47,507 bases of DNA from an uncultured Pirellulaceae bacterium (GCA_938010615.1 CALLUY010000061.1:1-47507); one strand, 5' to 3'; shown: positions 9,029 to 17,612, numbered from the stretch's first letter. The notes: generated from the letters alone by a model not told the origin. A program made the numbers and translations.

Positions 9029-10027
9029 TTGAAGATCGCCATCTTCTCGGCTGCGACTCGCGAAACGCGATCTGGAAACTGGGTCACCGCCAGTCGCTGG
9101 CAACGTTCATTGCGTTCGGCAGGTCATCATGTGACGATTCTGCACGACGCAAGTGAAGTTGAAGGTTGCGATGCGGACGTTTTGATCGGCCTACATGCTC
9201 GCCGAAGTGGATCAACGTTGCTTCAGTTCAAGAAGCGTTATCCGGAACGAAAAACGATCGTTGCGCTTTCGGGAACTGATATCTATCGTGAACTTTCGCC
9301 GACTCGCAAACGCCATCCGATCGTGGCGATCAAGTCGCTTGATTCTTGTGATCAGATCATTCTGCTGCAACCATTAATGGCGGATAGGCTCAAACCAAAA
9401 TGGCGATCCAAATCGACCGTTGTCATGATGGACGTTACCAAACCAAAACGCGTCCGCAAAAGAGTCGTCGGAAGTTCACTGAATGTTTGCGTGGTCGGTC
9501 ATCTGCGACACGAAAAAGATCCGCTGCGAGCGGCGCTGGCAGTTCGGAATCTAAGTGGCGAAGTTCGTATTCGTGTCACGCACGTCGGCAGTGCGCTTTC
9601 GGATTCCTTTCAGGTTCGGGCATCCTTGGAGTCAAAGCGAAACGCGAGTTGGAATTGGTTGGGTAGCGTCGAGTACGCTGCGGTTCAGAAGCTGATGCAA
9701 GAAAGTGATCTGTTGGTCAATGCTTCGCGAGCTGAAGGAGCTCCCAACGTGTTGTTCGAAGCGATCAGTTGTCGGCTGCCAATCGTTGCTTCACGGATCG
9801 ACGGTCATGTTGGTGTGTTGGGCAAGGGTTACCCTGGATATTTCGCGGTCGGTGATACGGATGGTCTGCAGAAGTTGCTGGTGCGATGCAAGGTAGACGC
9901 GAAGTTCTATCAGCAGCTTTTGAATTCGATCGATGTTCTGGCAAAGAATTATCGGCCAGGAACGGAGTTAAAATCGTTGCTCGAAGCGATTGAGAATTCA
10001 ATACAAGCCCGAAGCGCAAGCGAGTGA
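9029..10027 (+). CDS. senB: SenB-like selenosugar synthase / family glycosyltransferase
   Basis: GT-B type glycosyltransferase of 332 residues. The N-terminal pattern (SAATRETRSGNWVTASRW, then LIGLHARRSG and VALSGTDIYREL) matches what I remember of the family formerly annotated only as a glycosyltransferase and now known as SenB, which couples a UDP-sugar to a selenium donor in selenoneine synthesis. The C-terminal half has the usual sugar-nucleotide region (LLVNASRAEGAPNVLFEAISCRLPIVAS). Start codon is TTG 9029, with CCGGGA upstream, two bases after the preceding stop. No SenA (EgtB-like) or SenC (SelD) gene is in the window. The last eight residues (IQARSASE) are encoded by a dispersed repeat that starts at 9999. 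Confidence 0.75.
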   Translation: MKIAIFSAATRETRSGNWVTASRWQRSLRSAGHHVTILHDASEVEGCDADVLIGLHARRSGSTLLQFKKRYPERKTIVALSGTDIYRELSPTRKRHPIVAIKSLDSCDQIILLQPLMADRLKPKWRSKSTVVMMDVTKPKRVRKRVVGSSLNVCVVGHLRHEKDPLRAALAVRNLSGEVRIRVTHVGSALSDSFQVRASLESKRNASWNWLGSVEYAAVQKLMQESDLLVNASRAEGAPNVLFEAISCRLPIVASRIDGHVGVLGKGYPGYFAVGDTDGLQKLLVRCKVDAKFYQQLLNSIDVLAKNYRPGTELKSLLEAIENSIQARSASE

Positions 10028-10489
10028 ATATTCCGCCGCACCGCAATTCACTCGTTTGCGAGGAATTGCATGGATTGTGCCAAGGTTCCGCCACTCGGAG
10101 AGTTACGCAAGTTCATACTGGCAATCACCCGACGCGTAAGTTTTGAAGTTGCACACTTTCAGTCGCGAAGTGACGACATGTATTAGCCATGGACGCAAGT
10201 CCGTGGTTACGGTTAGTGAATCGCCGTAGAGTGCCGAAGGCACGGCAGGAGTCAAGCTTTGCACTACCGCAATTTTCCTGCCGTCCTTTCAGGACTGCCG
10301 ATGAATGCATCAACGTTTCCATGGACTTGCGTCCATGGCTAATACATGCCGTGCTTTCAGCACTAAACACTGCAACTTCAAAACGCGTAAGTGAGGTGCA
10401 GCTGGTACCTCGCTCACGCTTCGGGTTAGGATTTGCGCGGACAAACCAAAACCATGCAACTTCAAAACTTACGCTTCGGGCTTGTATTG
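9999..10489. repeat. Composite dispersed repeat with 18-bp terminal inverted repeats
   Basis: CAATACAAGCCCGAAGCG at 9999-10016 is the exact reverse complement of 10472-10489, so the whole 491-base block is one inverted-repeat-bounded unit. It extends over the last codons of the senB-like gene and stops just before the xerC stop codon. The left part is homologous, in reverse orientation, to 36765-36920 (shared GCAAGTTCAT.CTGGCAATCAC and CCCGACGCGTAAG). Its central palindrome (CCCGACGCGTAAG ... TCACGCTTCGGG) is interrupted by the MITE-like element at 10141-10383. No gene is credible inside it. Confidence 0.8.
10141..10383. mobile_element. MITE-like non-coding element with 13-bp TIRs and 8-bp target duplication
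   Basis: The ends are perfect 13-bp inverted repeats, TTTTGAAGTTGCA (10141-10153) and TGCAACTTCAAAA (10371-10383). Directly outside both ends stands the same 8-mer, CGCGTAAG (10133-10140 and 10384-10391), as expected for a target-site duplication. The interior contains a long hairpin: ACATGTATTAGCCATGGACG near 10171 pairs with the sequence ending at about 10349. There is no coding capacity for a transposase. The uninterrupted target is visible at 36730-36745. Related ends occur at 130-142, 10455-10467 and 34425-34596. Confidence 0.75.
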
Positions 10490-10494
10490 ATCGC

Positions 10495-11412
10495 CTACCC
10501 GACACCACGAGCTCGCGGATGCGCTTTCTCATAAGCCTGCTTCAATCCCGCTGTGCTAACGTGCGTGTAGATCTGAGTCGTCACAAGCGACTTGTGACCC
10601 AGCAACTCTTGTACGCTGCGGATGTCGGCGCCACCGTTTAGCAGATGTGTTGCGAAACTGTGCCGTAATGTGTGCGGCGAGGTTCGCAGATCTAAGCCGG
10701 TTTGCTTCAAATACTTTTCCAACATCCGTCCGATGCTGCGGGTCGTTAAACGCTTGCCGAACTTGTTCAGAAAGACAGCCCCGTCTCTGCCGCCTTCCGA
10801 TTTGTCAGCAGCCCGCATTCTGAGCCAATTTTCCATCGCCTTGACGGCATAGCTACCCAGCGGAGCCAAACGCTCCTTCTTGCCCTTACCGCGAACGCGG
10901 ACGAGACCGTCTTCGAGGTCCAAATCGTTCAGGTTGATTCCGACCAGTTCACTCACACGCAAACCGGCAGAATAGAGCGTTTCCAAAATCGCTGAATCGC
11001 GGAGTCCCATTGACTGAGACTTAGGCGGCGCTGAAAGCAGCATTCCAATTTCGTCACTGGACAAGAAATGAGGCAGCTTCCTTTGCTTCCGCGGATTTCG
11101 CAGAGGCTTTGCTGGATTCGAATCGGCCAGCCCTTCACGCTGGGCGAATTTAAAGAAGCTCCGTAGTGACGCCAGTCGCCTCGAAATCGAGGTCGGTGCA
11201 TATCCAGCCTCATGCAGAGCAGCGATGTAACCTCGCAGATCCAGTGGAGAGATGCTTGCGGGATCCGGGGATCGTCCGATCGTCTCAACGAAGTAGCCAT
11301 TGAGAATCGTCAAGTCTTCTCGATAGGACTTGATGGTCAGCTCAGACGCATTTCGCTCGTTCTTGAGATAGCGAAGGAATCTGACGATCGCGGATTCGAA
11401 ATCTGCCGGCAT
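10495..11412 (-). CDS. xerC: Tyrosine recombinase XerC/XerD
   Basis: A 305-residue site-specific recombinase that resolves chromosome dimers at dif and other Xer sites. The N-terminal SAM-like core-binding domain covers about 1-105; the catalytic domain about 115-300. All catalytic residues are visible at the spacing known for E. coli XerD: R152 (GLRVSEL), K176 (RGKGKKER), H247 and R250 (HTLRHSFATH), H273 (LLGHKS) and nucleophile Y282 (IYTHVS). C- and D-type cannot be told apart with certainty by eye. It starts 17 bases after a small conserved-looking gene, probably in one transcript. The stop codon lies six bases from the repeat ending at 10489. Confidence 0.93.
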   Translation of the reverse strand: MPADFESAIVRFLRYLKNERNASELTIKSYREDLTILNGYFVETIGRSPDPASISPLDLRGYIAALHEAGYAPTSISRRLASLRSFFKFAQREGLADSNPAKPLRNPRKQRKLPHFLSSDEIGMLLSAPPKSQSMGLRDSAILETLYSAGLRVSELVGINLNDLDLEDGLVRVRGKGKKERLAPLGSYAVKAMENWLRMRAADKSEGGRDGAVFLNKFGKRLTTRSIGRMLEKYLKQTGLDLRTSPHTLRHSFATHLLNGGADIRSVQELLGHKSLVTTQIYTHVSTAGLKQAYEKAHPRARGVG

Positions 11413-11429
11413 GTGATTGGGCCCAGCGA

Positions 11430-11726
11430 TTAGAAGTCGTCGCTGGAAAACAGATCTTCCGAAATTGCGGATCGCGAATCGAGGATACCGTCAACGGGCT
11501 CTTCAGCGCGAGCCGCATTGCGGACTTTCTGGCTCAACACGGCAGCGTCGTACCATGAGAAACTCAACTCGGGATTGGAGGCGTACCGACCGAGCGTGCG
11601 TAGCGTTTGACTTTTTTGCTGATCGTTGAAGAGAAAGATGTATCTCTCTTCACCCTTAACCAGCGCAACAACGTTAATATCTTTCGACACTTGGAAACCA
11701 TCCTCCGACGATTGGCTGTGCGACAT
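11430..11726 (-). CDS. Small hypothetical protein upstream of xerC
   Basis: Unrecognised 98-residue acidic cytosolic protein without signal peptide or membrane segment. Core: INVVALVKGEERYIFLFND followed by LRTLGRYASNPELSFSWYDA and an acidic end. The ATG at 11726 is preferred to the longer TTG frame (11762) because GGAAG lies upstream and the fold-like part starts soon after. Its 17-base distance to xerC suggests co-transcription. It could be a conserved planctomycete orphan family; no function can be given. Confidence 0.6.
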   Translation of the reverse strand: MSHSQSSEDGFQVSKDINVVALVKGEERYIFLFNDQQKSQTLRTLGRYASNPELSFSWYDAAVLSQKVRNAARAEEPVDGILDSRSAISEDLFSSDDF

Positions 11727-11933
11727 GCGCACTTGTACTTCCGATGCTTCTGGTTTCGGCAAACCAACATCGGGCCAATAGACAGGAATGGATTTAGCAA
11801 ACGATATTCAGAATCGAATCATTTCAATTCGGAATCAACGATACTTGTCACACAATCGGAACGGACGCCGCCATGTCCGTTTCAGCACGTTCTAGGCGCA
11901 ATCGGACGAATCGTTAAAGACGATTTGAGTGGA

Positions 11934-13088
11934 TTAGACTCGTTTTTCCAAGCGTCGAGCGATCGCCTCTTCCGGAATGCGAGTCACTTCGGCGGTCGCG
12001 ACCAAGTCGGTTCGTAGGATGTCCGTTTCCTTTTTGCCGGCAGGCATCGTGAACTCAACGATAAAGGCACCGATCTGCATGCCTTGACTGGTGTAAACCG
12101 GAGGCCAAAAATCTTCCGCACGAGTCGCCAGTGCTCTGGCGAGCAGCCGAGTCGCTTTGCCAGAAAATCCGCCCATCACCATCTCAAGCCGTCCCTGAGA
12201 TTCGCGATGCAAGTAAAACACGAACGCGACTTCTTCTTTTGCTTTTCCGGATCCACAGCGAACCCATTTGCCGGCCGCGTCTTCGTAGTACAGACCTTCC
12301 TTGAGATTCTTGTCAGCTTTGCTCAAGTTCAAACCAGCCATGCAGGACGCGGGATGAGGATCGTTGTCCCGATATCGGAGGAAGAACGGCAACGAACGCT
12401 CGGCCGGCGTGGCAACATCGTCCTGTGACTCGAACGCGTTGCAGTTGAAGGACTGCGCCAGAATCATTTCTACGACTGGATTACTTTTGGTGCTACCAAT
12501 TCCAACAAGCGCTTTGTCGCCTTTGGAATCGGAGAATCGGTCATGAACCTGTCGAGCCCGTCTAGCAACTTCAGAATCGTCAGCTTGGCCGGGACTCCAT
12601 ACGAGTGATTGCTTAAGGTGTTCCGGTTGCGGTAACTCTTCCGCTGCCAATGCTGCCGAAGCATCTGCTGGCTTTCGGAGCATGGCTGTGCCACCGAGAG
12701 TCGTGACGCCGTTGAGCAGTTCACCCAGCAACACCGAATCGGACGCCGCTACGAAGGAGACTTCGCTGTCAGGGCTGTCGTCCTTGCGAACGCCAACACA
12801 CATTTCAAGTCGCTTCCGACGGGCGAGCAATTCCCAGAAGTTCTCCGGTTCGACTGCAAACAGGGCTCCCGGCAGTTGGTCCGGCGTTGCGTGACCGTGC
12901 TCGATCAGGAAGTCACAAAGGCGAGACAGGGCCTTGAGGGGAATGTATTTAACTTCGTTCTTCAGAAGGGCGGCGACTTGATGCCGATCGAGACCGGTGT
13001 ACTCCACAATGGCTTTAATCGTGCCCGGACGCTTTCGGGGATCTGGGACGTGACCAAGTAATTCTGCGAGCCTAAAACTGTATTGCAT
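11934..13088 (-). CDS. HTH-domain protein with large unknown C-terminal region
   Basis: A 384-residue protein, probably a transcriptional regulator. Residues 1-65 resemble a Cro/C1-type helix-turn-helix (TIKAIVEYTGLDRHQVAALLKNE, then IPLKALSRLCDFLIEHG). The remaining 320 residues are not recognised; one stretch contains GSTKSNPVVEMILAQSF and SLPFFLRYRDNDPHPASCMAG, another VAFVFYLHRESQGRLEMVMGGFSG, reminiscent of a ligand-binding or catalytic module. No membrane segments. The gene stands alone: 170 bases from the preceding minus gene and divergent from the secreted protein at 13465, which it might regulate; that is inference. Confidence 0.7.
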   Translation of the reverse strand: MQYSFRLAELLGHVPDPRKRPGTIKAIVEYTGLDRHQVAALLKNEVKYIPLKALSRLCDFLIEHGHATPDQLPGALFAVEPENFWELLARRKRLEMCVGVRKDDSPDSEVSFVAASDSVLLGELLNGVTTLGGTAMLRKPADASAALAAEELPQPEHLKQSLVWSPGQADDSEVARRARQVHDRFSDSKGDKALVGIGSTKSNPVVEMILAQSFNCNAFESQDDVATPAERSLPFFLRYRDNDPHPASCMAGLNLSKADKNLKEGLYYEDAAGKWVRCGSGKAKEEVAFVFYLHRESQGRLEMVMGGFSGKATRLLARALATRAEDFWPPVYTSQGMQIGAFIVEFTMPAGKKETDILRTDLVATAEVTRIPEEAIARRLEKRV

Positions 13089-13464
13089 GTCGGTTCCAAC
13101 TGATTTTGCGGTAGTGAGGGCCTTATTCTCACATCAGCTATTAGTGTGACATTGGTGACCCTAAATATCAATCATTAAGATTTTCACATTAGAAGTACTT
13201 TTCGCTGCCATAGTGGCACGTATTTTGGAATCAATTTATCCAGTGAAGCGGATGTAGGGAGGATTCAGTCCCCTTTAAGGTTTATGGCGTGCAGGCTTCT
13301 TAGCCATTCGCAGGCAGTTTGGGTAGTATTTTTTTGGATCACTAGCTACCAGAGAGGCTGACTTTAGCGAATTTTCCAAGAAATCAAGAAATGATCTGGA
13401 GGTCAGATTTTGGTTTTGCTACGGTCCCGGCGCGTTTCATAAAGATGGATCTCAGGAGCAACCA
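13089..13464. other. Divergent intergenic region
   Basis: 376 bases between two divergent genes, locally A+T-rich (around 13130-13200). It must hold both promoters. A short inverted repeat GCCATAGTGGC lies near 13207-13217. A ribosome site (CAGGAG, seven bases before ATG) marks the plus-strand gene. I see no gene or dispersed repeat here. Confidence 0.45.
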
Positions 13465-14697
13465 ATGAAGGTGCCAAACTGTTCAATTGTCGCTGTCGTC
13501 ATGATGACGATTGCATTCGCCAGCTTTCAACAAGCTCAGGCGCAGGACTATCCCGCGCTTCCATTTAAGCGGGCGGCGAACTCTGCCAATTCGATGAAGC
13601 TCACGGAAAGCGTTGGTCCGTGGTTGATCATGTGCTACTCGTTTTCGGGTGAAGATGGAGCCCAGCAAGCCCAACTTTTGGCGGCTGAACTTCGAAAGAC
13701 ACACAAGCTCAATGCTTACACTTACACACACCGCTTTGACCTGACAGACAAGATCAAGAACAACGCTCTGATCGGAACTGAGTACGTTCGTCTTCCCAAT
13801 GGAGATGTTGCTCTTGGTTCCGATGGCAAGCCGATGCTAAGGGATGAGAACCTTGTTCCTGCAAGCAACGCAAACATTGCTGAGACTGCTGTCTTGGTCG
13901 GCAGTTTCTCTTCCGTTGAAGATGAGCGGGCACAAAAGGTGTTGGCCAAAATCAAGAAGCTGGCTCCAAAAACGCTCGCTGGTGGCGATCCGGATGCTCT
14001 GGCCAACGATGATTCGTTAGCGGGTGGAACACTGGAGTTTTATCGCAAAAGCGTCAATCGTTCACGAGGACGACAAGCAAATGCGTTGAGTAACGCTTTT
14101 CTGCTTCCGAATCCACTGCTGCCAGAAGATTACTTCACCGCCCACAGCATCGACAAGTTTGTAATCGATCTCAACAAGAGGGTTCGCTACAGCCTGTTGG
14201 ATTGCAAAGGCAAATACAGTGTTCGTGTTGCAACATTCCGAGGCAAGACGGTCATCAATGCCAACGAAATCAAGAAGCAAATGGATGATTTGAGTTGGCA
14301 CAAACGCAATCGTAAAGCGATTGAGAGTCAGCTTGATGAATGTATGAACAAGGCGAACATGTTGACCAAGGCTCTTCGGCAGGAAGGGATTGAGGCTTGG
14401 GAATTTCACGATCGTGAAGAGAGCTACGTTTGCGTTGGTAGCTTTGACTGGTTGAAGAAGACTGACGCAGCTGGCAACGAAGTTCAGAACCCTTTGATCC
14501 GTCAGACCATTCTTAAGTACCGCGGTAGTGTTCGGCATAGCAACGGAAACCCAGTTGCTGTCGGAGTTCCTGTTCCCAAGTCGCTGCAGAAACTACAGGG
14601 CGAGAAAGCGATTGCTTACGACATTCAGCCATTGCCTGTAATCGCTCCAAAAGCGCCTAAGGGTCGGATGGCGAAGCTGTTTTCAAAATGGCGATAG
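13465..14697 (+). CDS. Secreted protein with SPOR-like repeated modules, unknown function
   Basis: A 410-residue exported protein. Signal peptide residues 1-27 (VAVVMMTIAFASFQQAQAQ). The mature part has three segments with the same pattern: a beta strand (WLIMCYSF; YSVRVATFRG; EAWEFHDREESYVCVGSF), then a helix rich in A/K (AQQAQLLAAELRK; CMNKANMLTKALRQEG) and a GSF-type strand (VLVGSFSSVED; VCVGSFDWLKK). This resembles SPOR-fold repeats, which bind peptidoglycan or act as envelope scaffolds; the assignment is by pattern only. The C-terminus is basic and Pro/Ala-rich. A strong terminator at 14719-14760 follows. Confidence 0.75.
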   Translation: MKVPNCSIVAVVMMTIAFASFQQAQAQDYPALPFKRAANSANSMKLTESVGPWLIMCYSFSGEDGAQQAQLLAAELRKTHKLNAYTYTHRFDLTDKIKNNALIGTEYVRLPNGDVALGSDGKPMLRDENLVPASNANIAETAVLVGSFSSVEDERAQKVLAKIKKLAPKTLAGGDPDALANDDSLAGGTLEFYRKSVNRSRGRQANALSNAFLLPNPLLPEDYFTAHSIDKFVIDLNKRVRYSLLDCKGKYSVRVATFRGKTVINANEIKKQMDDLSWHKRNRKAIESQLDECMNKANMLTKALRQEGIEAWEFHDREESYVCVGSFDWLKKTDAAGNEVQNPLIRQTILKYRGSVRHSNGNPVAVGVPVPKSLQKLQGEKAIAYDIQPLPVIAPKAPKGRMAKLFSKWR

Positions 14698-14718
14698 TCT
14701 GAAGCGAGATAATCTGAA

Positions 14719-14760
14719 ACGCGAAAGCCTCGGTCATGTGATCGGGGCTTTTTTCGCGTT
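14719..14760 (+). terminator. Intrinsic terminator
   Basis: AGCCTCG-(loop)-CGGGGCT hairpin followed by TTTTTT, nested inside outer arms AACGCGAA and TTCGCGTT. It lies about 20 bases downstream of the secreted protein stop and, because of the outer arms, may also work for the converging kinase gene. Confidence 0.75.
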
Positions 14761-14801
14761 CCTTCGAACTATGTTGAGCTATTGTCTTCCCCTTCAGGAG
14801 C

Positions 14802-15740
14802 TCACACGCTGCCGCGCATCAAGGCTTCGTTTTGAAAGTCACTGATCGCTTCGGCCATCTCGTTCATCGACTGAAAACGATCGGCAGGATCTTTGGCGAT
14901 CGACTTCAAACAAATTCGCTCAATCGTTTCGGGGATGAAACGGTGTGGGGCTGCCTTTCGCGGTGCCATGGCGTCGTTGTTGATGATGTTGTTGAATGTG
15001 TCCTGAATCGTCGGTCCCCGGAACGGCTCTTTCTGGGTCATCATTTCGTAGAGCACGATACCCATGCTGAAAATGTCCGTTCGTTCGTCGACAGGCTTGT
15101 GTCCCAGTATCTGTTCCGGCGACATGTACAGCGGTGTGCCGCCGCGGTCGTTTCCTTTTTGGTCATCTCCTTCGTTTGGCATGCCCCAAACTTTCGCCAC
15201 GCCCCAGTCAATGAGCGTCACCTCGCCAAACATCCCCACAATAATGTTCTCTGGTTTGATGTCGCGATGGATCACTCCCCGAGCATGCGCGTAGCTCATC
15301 GCATCGCAGACTTGACGGAAGATGTTCAGCAGGCGCGTGAGATTAAATCGCTTTTCGATCGCCGGTTCGCGATGGTAGAGCCCAACAATGATTTCGAAGA
15401 GTGTTTGGCCTTCGATTTTCTTCATCGCAAAGTACCAGTGCCCTTCATCGTCCTGTCCAATTTCGTACAGGGGCACGGTCGCAGGATGTTGGAGCTGCGC
15501 CGTGATGCGGGCTTCGCGTAGCAGTCGCGAAAGTTCTTTTTCGTAGTTTGCAACGTCTTTGCGAAGCTTTTTCAATACAACCGGGCGACCGAGGTTGTTG
15601 TCTTTACAGACGATCAGGTTGGCTTTGCCACCGGAGCTTAAAGCTTTGAACTGTTGGAATTTTCGATAGTCGTTTGAGAATTCGACGGGTGGAACGCCGG
15701 AAACATCCGCCGAAAAGATCATGGAGAGATTGTTGGTCAT
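14802..15740 (-). CDS. Soluble Ser/Thr protein kinase (single domain)
   Basis: A 312-residue Hanks-type kinase consisting of the catalytic domain only, without membrane segment or sensor region. Visible motifs: degenerate Gly-rich loop FKALSSGGKANLIV (about 32-44), VVLKKL with the ATP-binding Lys (K57), a helix-C Glu (E76), HRDIKPEN (158-165), IDWG at 177-180 replacing DFG, and the activation-segment end GTPLYMSPEQ (201-210). The DWG form is one I associate with planctomycete kinases and keeps the metal-binding Asp, so activity is expected. It lies 63 bases downstream of rsmG and may belong to the cdsA-rsmG transcript. Substrate unknown. Confidence 0.92.
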   Translation of the reverse strand: MTNNLSMIFSADVSGVPPVEFSNDYRKFQQFKALSSGGKANLIVCKDNNLGRPVVLKKLRKDVANYEKELSRLLREARITAQLQHPATVPLYEIGQDDEGHWYFAMKKIEGQTLFEIIVGLYHREPAIEKRFNLTRLLNIFRQVCDAMSYAHARGVIHRDIKPENIIVGMFGEVTLIDWGVAKVWGMPNEGDDQKGNDRGGTPLYMSPEQILGHKPVDERTDIFSMGIVLYEMMTQKEPFRGPTIQDTFNNIINNDAMAPRKAAPHRFIPETIERICLKSIAKDPADRFQSMNEMAEAISDFQNEALMRGSV

Positions 15741-15803
15741 GGTCGCTCCCTGAGAGTGGAGCAGGTTTTCAACCTGCTGTTTGTCATGGTTCGTAAGCTG
15801 GGC

Positions 15804-16451
15804 CTATTTTTTACGATAACCCTTGGCACTGATCTGAAGAATGAAGCTGTTCCAATCAGCGCCCGGTGATGGGTACTCCGCAACGACCTCGATATCAATC
15901 TTCTTGAGCAGCCCTTTTTCAGCCGCTTCGTTACGTTCGTTTTTCCAGTTCGGGCCCTTGATCGCCAGAATCTTGCCAGCCGAAGACCAAACTTCATCCA
16001 ACCAGATGCAAATTTTGTGAATCGGACCGACGGCACGAACGGTCGTGAAGTCGTAGCTAAAGTCTTCCAATAGTTTTTCGGCTCGCGAGTTGTAAATTTC
16101 TGCGTCGAGTTTGATCTCCTTGGCGATTGCCTCAAGAGCGACACATTTTTTCCCAACCGATTCAGAAAGTGTCATTTCGAGGTCTGGTCGCAGGATCGCG
16201 AGCACCATGCCGGGCACGCCGCCACCGGAACCCATATCCAGAACCGTTTTGCCAGCCGGAATTAGTCGGGATACTTGAATCGTGTCAACCAAATCTCGCG
16301 CTACGAACTTCTCGTAGGTCGTATGCCGCGTCAGATTGACGGTTTCGTTTGCTTTCCAGAGCGCGTCGCAATAGGCCGACAGCTGTGCACAGATTTTTTC
16401 TTCCGGCACGGGCAGCTCTAACGCTTCAATTGTTTCTTTTAGATTGGGCAT
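15804..16451 (-). CDS. rsmG: 16S rRNA (guanine-N7)-methyltransferase RsmG
   Basis: A 215-residue SAM-dependent methyltransferase (GidB) that makes m7G527 in 16S rRNA. The N-terminal helix pair ends in the family motif NLTRHTTYEKFVARDLVDTI; SAM motif I is VLDMGSGGGVPGMVLAI (about 70-85), followed by LSESVGKKCVALEAIAKE and the VRAVGPIHKI region. Length fits the family. The C-terminal part (ILAIKGPNWKNE) is also typical. It lies 13 bases downstream of the cdsA-like gene in the same direction, so the two are probably one transcript. Confidence 0.92.
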   Translation of the reverse strand: MPNLKETIEALELPVPEEKICAQLSAYCDALWKANETVNLTRHTTYEKFVARDLVDTIQVSRLIPAGKTVLDMGSGGGVPGMVLAILRPDLEMTLSESVGKKCVALEAIAKEIKLDAEIYNSRAEKLLEDFSYDFTTVRAVGPIHKICIWLDEVWSSAGKILAIKGPNWKNERNEAAEKGLLKKIDIEVVAEYPSPGADWNSFILQISAKGYRKK

Positions 16452-16464
16452 GGCTTGAACCGGG

Positions 16465-17502
16465 CTACGGAACGATTGGATTCGCGGTCAAAAAGTACCG
16501 CGTGAGATGAAAAAAGATCGGAGCCGCGAAACAGATCGAATCGATTCGATCAAGAATTCCAACGTGCCCCTGCACCAGAGAACCGTAATCCTTTACGCCA
16601 CGATCGCGTTTGATTGCCGACATCGTCATGCTTCCCGAAGAAGCCATCACGCTAATGATCAACGCCATCAACGCAGCTCCATACCAAGTGAACGGAGTGG
16701 TGTTCGGCAACAGCCACAACAGGCTTCCAAGTAGTGCACTGGATAGTGCCGCGCCGATCAAGCCTTCCCAAGTCTTGGTTTCATTGACTTCTGCCGCAAT
16801 CAGATGCTTGCCAAACAGGCGATCCCACACATAGTGCAGCGCATCGCTGACTTGAACGATAATCATCAAGAACAGCAACAGCCCTGCTGGCTTTCCTCCC
16901 CACGGAACTTGCTTGCTCTGGACTGGATTCCAAGTCATCAAATCAAGGTTCAGTAACGCCGCAGCGTGACTTAGCGAATAAACGCAGATCAAAAGTCCGA
17001 ATTGGATCTTCGCGGTTCGTTCAAGGAATCTTTCTCGATCGCCTGTGAACGCGATTCTCGCCGGAATGAACAACGATGCGTAGACGGGTATCACAACGGT
17101 GAACAACGCATAGTGATTCATCGCCACCAAAATGTATTGGACTGGAGTGAAACCAACGAACACCCAGAACAGGGTGCGATGATCTCCGCGCCGCGTCGGC
17201 GTCATGGTGATGAATTCACGCAGTGCCCAAAACGAGAGAAATCCAAACAGAATCACCGTTGGAATGGTGCCAAGAAAAAGCGAAACCGCCAGCAGTGCGC
17301 AGATCATGAACCAGAACTGAAGTCGCTGGTTGAATTTGCCGACGATGGCCGCGTCAAATTTTGCTGCGGGTTGTCGTTTGAGATATTGCCCGGCGAGCAT
17401 TAGCACTGCGAGAACGCCAAGCACCACGGCGATCAGAATACCTGCGGTTTTATCCAGCAGGTCTGACGAAAAGTATTGGAGCAGGTTGGCGATATATTCC
17501 AT
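16465..17502 (-). CDS. cdsA: Phosphatidate cytidylyltransferase, CdsA family
   Basis: Integral membrane enzyme of 345 residues making CDP-diacylglycerol from phosphatidate and CTP for phospholipid synthesis. About eight hydrophobic segments are visible, beginning at residues 20-40. The C-terminal signature is present as SAIKRDRGVKDYGSLVQGHVGILDRIDS, close to the CDP-DG synthase pattern S-x-x-K-R-x4-K-D-x-G...H-G-G-x-x-D-R-x-D; the second position of the HGG triplet is V here. The asparagine/lysine-rich NETKTWEGLIG segment is also typical. This type is longer than E. coli CdsA, and a paralogue elsewhere in the genome is possible. Followed after 13 bases by rsmG. Confidence 0.88.
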   Translation of the reverse strand: MEYIANLLQYFSSDLLDKTAGILIAVVLGVLAVLMLAGQYLKRQPAAKFDAAIVGKFNQRLQFWFMICALLAVSLFLGTIPTVILFGFLSFWALREFITMTPTRRGDHRTLFWVFVGFTPVQYILVAMNHYALFTVVIPVYASLFIPARIAFTGDRERFLERTAKIQFGLLICVYSLSHAAALLNLDLMTWNPVQSKQVPWGGKPAGLLLFLMIIVQVSDALHYVWDRLFGKHLIAAEVNETKTWEGLIGAALSSALLGSLLWLLPNTTPFTWYGAALMALIISVMASSGSMTMSAIKRDRGVKDYGSLVQGHVGILDRIDSICFAAPIFFHLTRYFLTANPIVP

Positions 17503-17612
17503 GATATAGCCTCAAACGGCGGCTGCCGCCCGGCGATCAATTGTGTTGGTGACTGAGTCCTGATTCTATCAGTAAGGATCGTGGTAACATACAACCCGTT
17601 TGCCGTTAACCA

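Noticed and set aside
10125-10641. Open frames on both strands between senB-like gene and xerC
   Set aside because: They lie in the composite repeat with the MITE-like element and overlap the end of xerC; the peptides (NPNPKRERG type) are typical translations of planctomycete repeats.
10560-11412. Integron or phage integrase instead of XerC
   Set aside because: Length, catalytic spacing and absence of attC-like repeats, phage genes or att sites favour a housekeeping Xer recombinase.
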